A stretch of 64,000 bases of DNA from Adiantum capillus-veneris (GCA_014529385.2 CM043945.1:95086112-95150111), one strand, 5' to 3'. Positions 44,334 through 55,675 are shown, counted from the stretch's first letter. Program-made: numbers and translations. Notes: generated by a model not told the origin, from the sequence alone.

Positions 44334-45290
44334 ATGATGGAGGTCATGAGCGCTTCACCAGTTTGCAAGTCCTGTACGAAGGCAACCTTCATGCTTACAA
44401 ACAAGCGGATAACGCAAGTGGAAAGGGAGATGAAGGAGTGGAAAGCAGAGATGGAAGGATGGTGGAAGGAGAAGGCAAACATTCTTCAAATGTTCCTCAA
44501 CGAAGGCACGCAATGGAAGAAGGAGAAAGAGGACCTGCACGTAGAGATACAAGCACTTAAGGCGGATTCACAAGCACTCAAAGAAGAGGTCTCAGCCCTT
44601 GAGCGAGAACTTGTTGATAGAGCAAGCAATGGACTAGAGGAAGGTGAATTCTAGCCCTCGGTGATAGAGGAAATCAAGGTCATCAAGGAACAAGTACGGA
44701 TGATCAAAGAGGAAGAGAAACGGAATGGGGCAAAGACGTCTTCGTGGGTGGATGCAATCACGAAGACACAGAAGAAGGCGGATGAGGCCGAGAAATGGAT
44801 AGAAGTCGCTAAGAAAGGGAAAGGGAAAGAAACAACATCTATCCCCACTCCTACAATCATCAACATGACTTTAGAAGAAGAGCAGCGAAGGAAGACTAGA
44901 GCTTTGCGGCATACGAATAACCGGTCTAAAAGACCGAGATGATGTGGAAGGGGAAGTCAAAGAATTTCTCCGCATGATGGGTAGTGAGGCTACTCATACA
45001 AAGGGATGGAGGGTAGGAAAGAAGACACAAGGAAATGGGGAGACTTCAAAAGAAAGAGCTCTAATCATGCGCTTCCCATCCATGGAGGGCCGAGGCGAAG
45101 AAGGACTTCTTGAAGAAGCGTCCTACACTAAAGAAAACAGGCATATTCCTTGGAGATGACCTCACACTCACACACCTCGCTCATATGAAAGAAGTTATGC
45201 CCGAGATAATGACAGCTCGAGAGAAGGGGAAAGTGGCCTTCTACAGGGATGGACGAGTGGTTATTCTGGAGAAGCGTCCGCATGACGGTG
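44334..45290 (+). pseudogene. LINE ORF1 (coiled coil plus RNA-binding C-terminal domain)
   Basis: Frames at 44334-44654, 44661-44942, 44944-45159 and 45110-45290 join through a stop and shifts. The first is a long heptad-type Glu/Lys-rich coiled coil (EREMKEWKAEMEGWWKEKAN; EIQALKADSQALKEEVSALE). The last contains KTGIFLGDDLTLTHLAHMKE and GKVAFYRDGRVVIL, resembling the C-terminal RNA-binding part of L1-type ORF1 proteins. ORF1p forms trimers on LINE RNA. It differs from the CCHC type at 50203-51379. Confidence 0.72.
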
Positions 45291-45309
45291 CGAGACCTAT
45301 GGGACCACA

Positions 45310-45525
45310 CTCAGAGTGGCTACATGGAATTTTAATGGATCTTTGCACCTTGATATAGGGGCCTTTGAGGATAGTTTCACAGGGAGAGACATCATTTTCT
45401 ACTCTAAGACGCATCAGGCCCTGAGGCAGTCCATGCCCCATGTGAGCAGATACAGATGGGAGACAACTTGTAGACAAGAGACTCGATCAAAGCGCAGAGG
45501 ACGAGGTTCAGGAGGAGTGGCATGA
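45310..45525 (+). pseudogene. LINE ORF2 endonuclease, N-terminal piece
   Basis: The peptide VATWNFNGSLHLDIGAFEDS, then RDIIFYSKTHQALRQSMPHV, is the start of an AP-type endonuclease, with the metal-site Asn (N-F-N) and a TETHQ-like KTHQ. It ends in RRGRGSGGVA. The rest of the endonuclease is deleted: within about 80 bases the sequence reaches the pre-RT region, whereas an AP endonuclease normally spans about 220 residues. Confidence 0.75.
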
Positions 45526-45611
45526 GCTCACCCAGATTTTGACAGAGACGCTACATTATACAGCCTCAGAGGCATATCCCCACAGCCAGCCCACACGCAA
45601 CTGTTCTGAGC

Positions 45612-46361
45612 ATGGCTCAGAACAGTTCGTATGATGAGGAGTGTAGAGAGATGAGGATCAGATTACAGAGAGAGGTGCTCATGGGTACTACTACACATAG
45701 ACAGTCTCGGATTATCTTCCGCCGCCTAGTGCGACGAAAGAAGAGGGCTTACCTATCTCAATTAGAGCGTGATCTGTACCAGTTGTTTATGAGTCAGGAC
45801 TCTAGTGAAGCATGGAGGCTTTTCAATGAGCACTATCCACTGCCAGCCATCACTTCCACAAGACATGGGGGGAATATGCTACATCTCTCTACACAGCATC
45901 AGGGCAGCCACCTTTGCTTGACCCTCCAGAGGCATGCCCAGAAACATGTACTTTCTTTACTGCTGAGAGGGTAAGGAAAGCCATTGACAAGATGAAGACA
46001 AGAAGAGCACAGGATCATGATGGTTTGGTAGCAGAGCACTTTATCCATGCCAAAGATATGCTTGCAGAGCCTCTTGCTATGATGTTTAATAGAGCCATAT
46101 ATGAGGGTTTCCCTAAGACTTGGAGTATGTCCACTATTGTGCCTATCTTCAAGTCGGGAGATCCTATGCTTCTTGGGAATTACCAAACCATCGTGGTTGG
46201 TCACACTATGGCTAGGCTGTATGCATCAATTCTTGAGCATGAGCTGGGTGGATGGGCAGAGAGAGAGGGCATACGGGCAGCAGGACAGGCAAGGTTCAGG
46301 AGAGGTTTCTTCACTCTTGACCAGATTTTGACACTCAGAGCCATTATTGAGGAGGGTAGAC
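45612..46361 (+). pseudogene. LINE ORF2 pre-RT region and RT, part 1 (upstream of the MITE)
   Basis: It encodes YDEECREMRIRLQREVLMGT, RRKKRAYLSQLERDLYQLFM, then (one-base shift near 45905) ERVRKAIDKMKTRRAQDHDG, PIFKSGDPMLLGNYQTIVVG and GQARFRRGFFTLDQILTLRA. It stops at the MITE target site (46354-46361). Reading across the MITE, the frame resumes in phase at 47141. Confidence 0.85.
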
Positions 46362-46576
46362 CATGGTTACCTGGAACGCGGAACGGGAACGGCGATGGGA
46401 TCCCTGCGGAACGGGGGAACGGCTAGGGGTCCGGAACGGGAGGTATAAAAAACACCCAAATAGTGCATTTTTAGCTCCTTGTGTTTAAATACAAGGAGTA
46501 TTAGAGTGCTTTGACTCTAATACTCACAAAAAACTCGTTTTGAAGACCATTCAACCTTGCTATGACTAGATGATGA

Positions 46577-46621
<45 letters not shown>

Positions 46622-47132
46622 CTCGAGAGAGTGAGAGGGAGAGGGAGAGATTTGAGAGAGTGGGAGGGAGAGGAAGAGAGCTTGAAGGCGTGAAGCCTTG
46701 AGCCTTGAGAGAGTGAGTCTTGAGAGGGAGAGATCTTGAGAGTGTGAGAGGGAGAGAGCTTGAGCCTTGAGGATTAGCTTGTGGAGAGAAAGGGGGAGGG
46801 GGGTGCATTTTATGAGTCCTTGAGGCCTTGCACACTTCAAAACAAAGCCCAAACATTTACTTCAATTTTTTCAATTTTTGCCAAATTTGTTTGTAGCCGT
46901 TGGCCGTTCCGGGGGCGTTCCGGAATGTTACTGAACGGCCGTTCCGGTTTGCACTGGCCACCCGAAACGTCAAACGTTCCGGGGGCGTTCCGGAATGTTA
47001 CTAAACGGCCGTTCCGGTTTGCACTGGCCACCCGGAACATCAAACGTTCCGGGACGTCTCGAAACGTTCGGGAAGGGAACTGCCCCCCGGAACGCCGGAA
47101 CGGGGGCTAGGGGGCGTTCCCCGGTAACTCTG
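46362..47132 (-). mobile_element. hAT-like MITE, copy 2
   Basis: The ends are CATGGTTACCTGGAACG and CGTTCCCCGGTAACTCTG, flanked by the 8-bp duplication GGGTAGAC (46354-46361 and 47133-47140). It is the inverse of copy 1 (5314-6034), with the (GA)n tract at 46579-46612 and a 70-bp tandem duplication of the CGTTCCGG-rich end (46905-47050). No transposase is encoded. Confidence 0.88.
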
Positions 47133-47890
47133 GGGTAGACACCATGGCAGGAGGATATATTGTAGCTTTGTGGATTTCTGCAAAGCCTTTGATACAATGC
47201 CACGAGCCAGACTCATACGCAGATTGGGGTTGCCCACAAAGCTGATTTGGGGGATCTTAGCTTTATACAGGAGAGTGGTAGGACAGGTACGCACTACTCA
47301 GGGCATGTCCGACATGGTTCACTCCACCGTTGGGGTGAAGCAGGGTTGTCCCCTATCTCCGACTCTATTTGGGATATATGTAGATGACTTTTCAGATTAT
47401 GTACACATAGAGGGTGATAGAGGTGCCAGCTTGCAGGGACATGGATTCCGGTGCTATTATATGCTGATGATATTGTGCTGATCTCCGATTCTCCAGAGGG
47501 GATGCAGCGTCATTTGGATGCATTGCATGGATTCGCACGGGACAGTGGATTGTCTGTGAACCTTGGTAAGACCAAGGTAATGGTGTTTAACACCACGGCG
47601 CAGTGGGTAAGGAGGTCCGCCCCCACTTTTACATATGGTCGAGAGACTGTGGAATATGCAGATACATACACTTATCTTGGGGCGGTTTTCAATGGTCCAA
47701 TATTTTCCCTGAGGCGTACAGCAGATAAACGATTGACCAGAGCCTATGCAGCATTGGGGAGACTTGAGAGGATATGTTCGCAGGTTCAGTTCCAGGAACC
47801 TCAGACAAGCTTTGGCTCTTTGACACTTTGGTCACTTCGGCCATGCTATACGGAGTGGAGATATGGGGCCCCTCAGTTGATCACCACAAC
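47133..47890 (+). pseudogene. LINE ORF2 RT, part 2 (downstream of the MITE)
   Basis: It shows FVDFCKAFDTMPRARLI (motif A), GVKQGCPLSPTLFGIYVDDF (motif B) and LLYADDIVLISDSPEG (motif C, near 47454-47500), then VNLGKTKVMVFN. A one-base shift near 47450 separates motif B from C, and another lies near 47810. The C-terminal zinc cluster and 3' UTR are lost. Confidence 0.88.
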
Positions 47891-49735
47891 GGCATGCGCG
47901 TTTTTTGTTTCTATCGCATGTAAATCTGATCCTTTCCCCACAGCAAGCACAGGAGCTGGAGGTTCCTTTCACTAAGGAGGAATTGCAAGACAGCTTAAGG
48001 CATGGGAACAACATAGTTTTTCATTTCATTCTCGGATCATCTCAAGGATCTGTTGCTATTCATGGTGAATAAGGCATGGGAACAGCAGCAGATGCCATCC
48101 TCTTGGAAAGAGGGCCTTCTTTAATTGTTGCCGAAGCAGGTTCTTTGTGAGGAGTTCTCCCAATGGCGACCAATCACTCTCATGCTTGTTGTCTATAAGT
48201 CAATGGCCAAGATGCTTGTTAACCATATCAAAAACCACCTGCATTCAGACATTTTGTACAAGTGCTAGATGTGTCGTGTCTAGTGCGGCGGTACTAACAG
48301 TCAGTGTCTACTAAAACAGCTTATGGCCTATGTCTATTTTGCATGCGTAATCGAGGGCAATTACAATTCTTTCAAGAGGGGGATATGTCGCAAATTGATG
48401 ATGTGGCAGTACTGCCTGGACACACACACACAATGGCAGACTGATGACGTGGCAAACTGTACGGACTGCACGGAAATTGCGCTACCTGGCTGATGACGTG
48501 GCAGCTCTACGGACGCTCACAATTCATGCTAACATGCTGATGTGGCAGCTGTACGGAATTCCGTAATTTGTGCTGGCTGCTTTTTGCCAGTTTTTGAGGA
48601 CTAGTTGCTTTTGGAACTTATTTGCTTTCAAGTTCGAAGCTTTTGAAACTTTTGCTTTTGAGTTTAACTAATTTTGGGGCTCTGCTTTTGGCATCCTCTG
48701 TAAGAATAAAAGAGCCCTATGGGCCTCACTCTTCAGAGTATCTGGACACAGAGTCTGAGAGCGGAGTACCCTTCGAGAGTTGTACTTTGCTCAAAGATTA
48801 ATATAAAAGAAATACCGAAAGGGGCGCCAGTCTTTGGGGCCAATCTCTTTGGGCACAGAACTATGCCGGGCCGTGTCGACCAAATTGAACTGTGATTTTA
48901 AAGTTCTGAAGTATTTTAAGTGATTCTCTCTCGTGTCGCGGTAGAATCTTGACTTGGGGTGTCCAAGTTTGTTACAACACAAGTTATTATGACCAAGTGA
49001 GATTGTTTCCTCTCACACTCTGATCCGTCATTTGGGATATCCGATTGGATGGAATGTATCTGCTAAGCTTAAGCTTGATTGGGTATGGCATTGCCTTGAA
49101 TCTAAATTGAATTATTGGAAATTATTCTACTTGGCCACTACATGTGCGTCTCAGAACTGTTCAATGTATTCTTGTGGCTTATGTGCAGTTTTATCTGCGT
49201 CTCTTATCTTGGCCACAACAAAGATTGAATAGTCTCATGTCATGTATCATGGAGCATTTTTGGCGCACCTCCTCTCATCGTAAAGGCCTTAGTACCCGTT
49301 TTGGTTGCCCAACAGCAACCTTGGACTCAAATGCTTTCTTGTCTATGCGCCAATATTGTTACACCTGCTTTTGGTCATTGGCACACATCGTATTGGGAGG
49401 TCATATTTAGCAAGCTTGAAGGCCGTATTCCAGGTTGCCCCTTTGCTTCCTTCCTTATTGTTACAGTGCATTTATCATGGCATGGTCGTCAATTGCCTTC
49501 TGGGAATTCTCCGAGATTGGAGAGCATTCATTGGAGTAAGGTCTTCTCAGCCACTGTGACTCAGCGCTCTCCTCGTCAGGAGTACTTCCTCTCTCAAAAA
49601 GGACTATGGCAGGTTGATCAGGTGGTTGATATTGATGGGCATGTTCTGTCTTTTTGTGATGCAGCTCAATGCTTCACATTGGGTCCTCATTATCATCATG
49701 TTTGGCGGGAGATTCAATCCATGCTTGCGGACTGA
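47891..49735 (+). pseudogene. LINE ORF2 remnant, second lineage, with LTR piece inside
   Basis: The left part (47891-48261) encodes VPFTKEELQDSLRHGN, VNKAWEQQQMPSSWKEGLL and LLPKQVLCEEFSQWRPITLM, the N-terminal RT region. The right part (48985-49735) encodes GYPIGWNVSAKLKLDWVWHC, the thumb and C-terminal region, then FTLGPHYHHVWREIQSMLAD before the stop. The central RT motifs are replaced by LTR-element DNA (48262-48976). It aligns with 52800-54110 of the next LINE. Confidence 0.75.
48262..48976 (+). mobile_element. LTR (591 bp) with 3' internal tail
   Basis: The polypurine tract TTTCAAGAGGGGGATA (48370-48385) is followed by an LTR (48386-48976) TGTCGCAAATTGATGATG...TTTGTTACA. It has four copies of a TGATGACGTGGCAGCTGTAC-type unit at 48398-48560 and the core motif at 48809-48828. 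It is related to the LTRs at 54115 and 58325. No target duplication was found, so a deletion in the LINE is likely. Confidence 0.75.
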
Positions 49736-50130
49736 ACCATGAGAACAGAAGTTCTCGCCCTCATCTGTTGTATTGGGTGCTCGGAAGTCTCTGTCAGCTC
49801 TGCGCAGCAATCAGCAATCTCTGTCTTTGCTGCATGTGGGGTAGTGGGTGTGTGTGGGTAGGCGTGTGGGAGTGTGTCGCTGTAGTGTGTAGAGAGTGTG
49901 CGTGTGTGTACAGGTGCTCCTTCGCGTTGCCTGCTTTGCGTAATTCGATTTGTACAGAAGTGAAATTCTTTTCGAAAGTTGATTTTCCAGAATCAGGCTT
50001 ATTTAGTTCAATAGGCAGGTGTAGAGTTCAGTGGGCAGGCGTCCAGGTGGAAGTGTACAAAGTTTGTTGTGTTCAGGTATCTTCCAGGTTTCAGCTCGCT
50101 AAGGTTGGCACTATTTTGGTTCTTTCATGA
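49736..50130 (+). other. probable 5' UTR of the following LINE
   Basis: It lies between the stop of one LINE ORF2 and the ORF1 region of the next, and contains a T/G-rich stretch (GTGTGTGTGGGTAGG, 49848-49862) and an AGAACAGAAGTTCT palindrome at 49742-49755. No coding is recognised. Confidence 0.4.
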
Positions 50131-51379
50131 CAGAGTCGATCTGCGATCTCCATCAAGTGTATAAACATAGGAAGCCGATGGCCGCAGAATCCTCGGAAAT
50201 GGGTGAAATCCGAGCTTGTTGGTTGGAAGATTTTGAAGGTGCATGGAACGCCTAGGAGGGCCAGGAACCCACCACTGAGGTGCTTATCCCTCTGCAGGCT
50301 CTCTTGGACCCAGTGGCGCAGTATGCTCTCAATGCGGTTATTTTGTTCTTTCCGGGCAAAATGCTCACCGCGCAAGACGTGGGTCAGTGGGTGGATTCCC
50401 TTCTTAAACGCCAGGCAGTCCGAGGTGTTTATTTTGGAGCTAGAGGATTTTATGAAGTCTTGTTGGCTGACACTAATGCCCGAAACATGTTGCTTGAATT
50501 ATCTCCTTTGTTTTTTGGTGCTCAGATGCCACATGTATTGCCCTAGGCTCTTACCAAAGACTATCAAAGCCTTATCCGCCACAAGTGCCCAGTATGGGTA
50601 GAAATAGTTGACTTTCCGCGCACCTGGCGACACTTTCTTCCTATGCTTGCTTCTCGCTTGGGGAAAGTGATATGTCCTCCCAAACTTGACGCAAATACAA
50701 ATCGGTTTTGTGTGCTTTGGGACACAGATGTTCCCACGCCTCAAGATATTACTGTCAACTCGGGGGACCCTCTCATTGGCAAGCATCCTTTCAAGCTCAA
50801 GTGGGAAAAATTTGCAAATTCATGTTTTCGCTGCGGTAAATTTGGACATGAAATCTGAATGTCCCGAGACTCATTTCTAACCTCGTCCTTCAACGGTTCC
50901 ACAGCTTGTCGTTTCCTCTGGAAAAGAGGACTCTAGATCCCCCCCATTGGGGTCTCTACCTTGCCTAATGCTCCGCCTCTGGATTAAGATAAAGTCAAAT
51001 TTGTTGGTTCCCAAAACTCTCAGAGTAAGGGTAAGCTTGCAACTTCTCAGGAGACACGGAATAAAGGTAAGAATGTCGATCCAGGGGAAGGATCTCCTTG
51101 GATAACCCCAAGAAGGCTGTCAAAACACGCTCACAGCTTTGTTCTCGTAACTATGTACCTCCTATAGTGAAATCTGCGGTGCAAAAACCTCTTCCTTGTA
51201 ATGACAATTGTACGCTTGTGGAAGCATGGAACAAGGTGGTACATTCTTACAGAGATGCAGTGATTCATGGGGCGTCTTCATCACCTACAGGCTTTGTTTT
51301 CGCTGACGCGGGTATGGAAGATAATGTAGTCGAGCCACGGTCTCTTGATGTTGATGTGCCTATGGACACGTCTGCTTAG
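50131..51379 (+). pseudogene. LINE ORF1, CCHC type (second lineage)
   Basis: Frames around 50203-50380, 50280-50546 and 50600-50880 encode LFFPGKMLTAQDVGQWVDSL, GVYFGARGFYEVLLADTNAR and the knuckle SCFRCGKFGHEI. The knuckle's last Cys is separated by a one-base shift (KSECP). This is the RNA-binding ORF1 layout usual in plant L1-type LINEs (a DUF4283-like region, then CCHC). The C-terminal part (51098-51379) has no recognised domain. Stops show that it is inactive. Confidence 0.75.
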
Positions 51380-51414
51380 TTCCCCTTTCCTTTGTCTTTG
51401 TACATATCTCTTTA

Positions 51415-52502
51415 ATGCATACTTGTGTTAAATGCATTTCATATAATGTGAGCAGGTTATGTAATGCTGATAAGTGGAGATTAACCTGGCATTATGTACA
51501 TACATGTAAGGCAGACATTGTTATTTTGCAAGAGCACAATCAACATGAATCTGCTAGGCAATGTTCGTATTTTGCGGGATACTGGATAGCCATTGCTGGA
51601 TTGACTGGCTATTCGGGTGTTTTGATGTTGGTTAAACATGAGTTGCAGCTAGTTCTTGCGTACAATGATCCAGTAGGTCGTTGGATGGTGATTCAATATA
51701 CAGTCAATAATGAGACTTATGAATTTGGGGTGTTTATGCGCACACAGCCTCGGGGCAATGTTCGGCTTTATGGCGTGCAATGTCTTCTTATCCTTGGCTT
51801 TCCAATACTTTTCTTTGTGGTGATTTTAACTATGCGCCTGCTTCATTGGATAACACCATAGGACAATCGCACATGTTGGGTGTGGAAGAGCAAGCTTGGA
51901 CAGATCTTGTTGCTTGGACACGGATGTTGGATTTGTGGAGCCTTTTGCATCCGAATGTTTGTGGGTATACTTTTCAGCATCATGCTCACTCGTCGTATCG
52001 TGCACGGGTAGATCGGTGGTATGTCCTTAATATGCAACAATATGATGAGTATGTATGCGAGATGAGCATTGACCACACCTTGTTACTGTCTGATCATGTC
52101 CCGGTTTTGATGACCTTGCGCATTGGGCGAATGTATGATGATAAGTCACTCTCTAGGAAACGTTTACTACACATCAACAATGCCTATCTTTCGCATGAGG
52201 TATTTCGTGGCATGATTCATGATGTTATTCCCCCACTGGTCGCCCAAATGCATTTGGATCCTGATATTGCTTGGTATCTTTTCGTCATGCGTGTGCAAAG
52301 TGTGATTCAGGATTATGGCAAGTACTATATGCTTCAGTTACGTGCAAGTGTTGACGATGCAAAAAATGTTCATCAAGAGCTCCAAATTTTGGCTGATATG
52401 CATCCATTGACGGACTGTGAGTTGACAACGCTTTGTCATGCTCGAGTATGTCTGCAACATAATGACAAACGCAAACTAGATAAATGGCAAACTCGTGCTT
52501 GA
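51415..52502 (+). pseudogene. LINE ORF2 endonuclease (second lineage)
   Basis: The N-terminal part (CISYNVSRLC, then DIVILQEHNQHE) is in one frame to about 51760. The second part (FLCGDFNYAPAS, RVDRWYVLN, LLLSDHVPVLMTL) is in another, ending at a TGA at 52500-52502. N, E, D-x-N and the S-D-H triad of AP-type LINE endonucleases are visible. The protein would nick the genomic target. Confidence 0.85.
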
Positions 52503-52589
52503 CATCGAGCGTTTGTAGATAAGGGATGTGCTTCGAAACAATGTTTTAAGCACCTATAGTGTTCACGAGCCTCTCAAGCCATTAAGAGG

Positions 52590-54112
52590 GTGAAGCTCCC
52601 ATCGGGCTCCTGGACAACTTCGAAAAGCGAGCTTGCTGATGCCATGACGTCGCATTTTGGGAATGCATTTGTTGTTCCTCCTCCGATTTCTACTGAAACT
52701 CGTCGTGCCCACCGACTTCAATTATCTAAAGTGAATACAATTCTCTCGCCTCCTGATGTGCAAGCGATGAAGGTGGATTTTATTCAAAATGAATTGCACT
52801 TGGCATTGATTGCTCTTGGCAGATGGCGTTCCCCTGGTTGGGATGGACTCATTGTGGAATTTTTCATCTCCTTCTGGGAGCCCTTGAAAGAGCCTTCGCT
52901 CTATATGATGAATGTTGCCTGGAATAAGCAGAATTTGCCATTGTCTTGGAAAGAAGGCTTGCTGAAATTATTGCCCAAGCAGGCGCTCTGCGAGCATTTT
53001 TCTCATTGGCGGGCGATTACCCTCGTGCCGATCGTATACAAAATTTTGTCTAAGATGATTGTGCATCGCATCAAGGAGTCACTTCTTGCAGGTATCCATC
53101 CCGCTCAATATGGCTTCATCCCTCGTCTCCAGATCATGGATAATTTGGCAAATGTCTTGATTGGAATGGAATATGCCAAACATACCCAGCAAGATGTACT
53201 CGTGATGCAAGTGGACATTAAAAAGGCCTTTGATATGGTACATTGGGATTTCATTGCTGATACAATGCGAGCCCTTGGATTTGGTCCTAGAATAGCTAAT
53301 GTTGTATATTTCTTGTATGCTCATAATTCGTCATTTGGCCTTCTTGATGGTGACCTGACTGATCCTTGGCCACTTGGATGCTCTGTCAGGCAAGGTCTTC
53401 CCCTCAGCGCTTTATTGTATGTCATTGCCACCCACCCCTTGTTATTGCATTTCACTTGACTTCTGTTGGCCGTCTTCACAGATTGCGATTATCCTTTGGG
53501 AATGACTTTATTGGCCAGGCTTATGCTGATGACTCATTATTCATGCCTCGTAATAACCAGGATGATGTACGTGAGATTATGCAGGCTTTGGATACATTTG
53601 GGCTTGCGGTTAGCCTTAAGGTCAACTTCAGAAAATCCAAACTACTGCCTCTTCATGCATGTGACAGCATCATCTTTTGTGGCCTAGAAGGAATATTGAT
53701 TCGCATGTAATTGTCAGACACTTGGGGTATCCTATTGGGTGGAATGTAACCAATACCCAGCAAGTGGATTGGGTTATGCAATGCCTACAGTTAAAATTGC
53801 ACTATTAGAAATTGTCCATTGGCCGTTACATGTTTGACTCTGTATTGTCCAGAGCATAATGATGGCATATGTTCAGTTCTATTTGCCATTGTTACATTGG
53901 CCTCCTCTTCACCTTTCATCGCTTATGTCTGAAATTTTGTCTCATTTATGGCACATTGATTCCCGAAAGAAAGGCCTTCATTTGTTATCTATGGAGAAAC
54001 TTTGCACTCCGAAGCGCTTTGGGGGGCTTAATATTTTGGATATTCACCGCCATGCTCTAGCGAGGAAGGCCATGTTGTTACCTACTCTTGCTCAGCAGTT
54101 TCAGCCATGGAT
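52590..54112 (+). pseudogene. LINE ORF2 reverse transcriptase (second lineage)
   Basis: It encodes LGRWRSPGWDGLIVEFFISF, WKEGLLKLLPKQALCEHFSH, QVDIKKAFDMVHWDFI (motif A), SVRQGLPLSALLYVIATHP (motif B) and, after a stop at 53457-53459 and a shift, GQAYADDSLFMP (motif C, near 53515-53550). The thumb and following region (HLGYPIGWNVTNTQ-like) is broken by stops. The copy is cut at 54112-54114 by an LTR element. Confidence 0.85.
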
Positions 54113-54114
54113 AA

Positions 54115-54685
54115 TGTCACAAACTGATGGCGTGGCAATGCCCACATACACAAACACATGCTGACGTGGCAGCCAGTACAGACCGTTGATCGACTGCTGA
54201 TGATGTGGAAGCCCGGATTTTGTGACGGAACATGCACCGGATTTCAAGCTGATGACGTGGCAGTCCGTACGCCGTACAGATCTGCGCAATTTACACTGGC
54301 CAGCTTTTGGGACTCGATGCTTTAAATTTTGAAAGCTTTTGGATAAAAGATTTTTGGTAACTTTGCTTTTGAGTTTAAGAGCTTTTGAGTTTGAGATTTT
54401 AGGGCTCTGCTTTTGGGCATCCCTTGTTACCTATAAAAAAGTGGGCAAGGCCTCACTTCTCAAGAGCATCTGGACGCAGAGTCTAAGAGTGAGCACCTGC
54501 CTACTCTCTTGTACTTTGAACACAGATTAATATAAAAAGAAATACCGAAAGGCGCGCTAGTCTTTGCGGCCAATACCTCTTGGCACGGAACTACGCCACG
54601 CCGTGTCGTCTTTGTGAACTGTTTTGAAGTGGATCTCTATTGTGTCGCGGTATAGTCTTGACTTGGGGTGCCCAAGTTTGTTACA
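54115..54685 (+). mobile_element. 5' LTR of a plus-strand chromovirus
   Basis: The LTR is 571 bp, TGTCACAAACTGATGGCGTG...GTTTGTTACA. It has CTGA(T/C)G(A)CGTGGCA units at 54128, 54162 and 54250, CTATAAAAAA (a TATA-type box) near 54431, and the core motif at 54539-54558. A primer-binding site TGGTATCAGAGC (initiator-Met) follows at 54687-54698. It inserted into the LINE ending at 54112. Confidence 0.88.
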
Positions 54686-55675
54686 GTGGTATCAGAGCAC
54701 AATGGAATTCTCTTTTGCCAGGAAATCCGATCCTTTTTCTCGCAACACTTATGGATTCCAACAAGAATCGATCGACTTCTTTTGCATCTGCTAATACGGT
54801 AGGAGATCACAAAGAAGATTTTGATGAACAAACAGAAGAAGAGTAGGGGCCACCTCGGCCTACTCAATTCGAGATTGAAGAGATGGAGCGTCGATAGCTG
54901 GTTGACAAGGCAACAAAGCAAATGATTAAAATTGCGAAGGATTCGAAATTTGCAAAACTTTTGTCTCAACAATCCATCGCAGAAGTGCACACCCAATGGC
55001 AGAAAGCCACACAACCACCCATCAAACCGGCAATCAAGAAACCTCTTTCTCTGAGGATGTTTCCAGATCATCTGGATGCAGAGTCTAAGAGTGAGCATTG
55101 GCCTACTCTCTTGTACTTTGAACACAGATTAATATAAAACGAAATACCGAAAGGGGCGCCAATCTTTGGGGCCAATACATCTTGGCACGGAACTACGCCG
55201 GGCCGTGTCGTCTTTGTGAAATGTTTGAAGTGAATCTTTGTTGTGTCGCAGTAGAATCTTGACTTGGGGTGTCCAAGTTTGTTACAGTGGTATCAGAGCG
55301 CGGCGGATTTCTCTTCTATCGGGAAATCCGATCCTTTTTCTCGCAACACTTATGGATTCCAACAAGAATCAGTCGACTTCTTCTGCATCTGCTAATGCGG
55401 GAGGAGATCATGAAGAAGATTTTGATGAACAAAACACGGGAAGAGTACGGGCCACCTCGGCCTACTCAGTTCGAGATTGAAGAGATGGAGCGTTGACAGA
55501 TGGTTGACGAGGCAACAAAGCAGATAATTAAACTTGCAAAGGATCCGAAATTTGCAAATTTTTTGTCTCAGCAATCCATTGCAGAAGTGCACACACACCT
55601 AGTGTGGCAAAAAGCCACACAACCACCCATCAAACCGACAATCAAGAAACCTCCTTCTCCGAGGATGTTTACAGA
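54467..55675 (+). repeat. 602-bp tandem duplication spanning LTR end, PBS and gag start
   Basis: 54467-55068 and 55069-55675 are near-identical. Each holds the 3' part of the LTR (core motifs at 54539-54558 and 55141-55160), a primer-binding site (54687-54698 and 55288-55299) and the start of gag (GATTCCAACAAGAATC and downstream). The element thus has two primer-binding sites in a row. Confidence 0.88.

Larger units (their letters stand above)
43641..47890 (+). mobile_element. long LINE with coiled-coil ORF1, split by a MITE
   Basis: The order is GC-rich leader, coiled-coil ORF1 (44334-45290), start of ORF2 endonuclease (45310-45525), an internal deletion, the pre-RT region and RT (45612-46361, 47133-47890). 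A 771-bp MITE with an 8-bp duplication interrupts the RT. The 3' end is missing: at about 47890 another LINE lineage begins. The RT is related to, but distinct from, that at 40598-41495. Confidence 0.8.

Noticed and set aside
54687-54698. tRNA gene suggested by the TGGTATCAGAGC sequences
   Set aside because: These 12-bp matches are primer-binding sites complementary to the 3' end of initiator-Met tRNA, next to LTR ends; no cloverleaf surrounds them.
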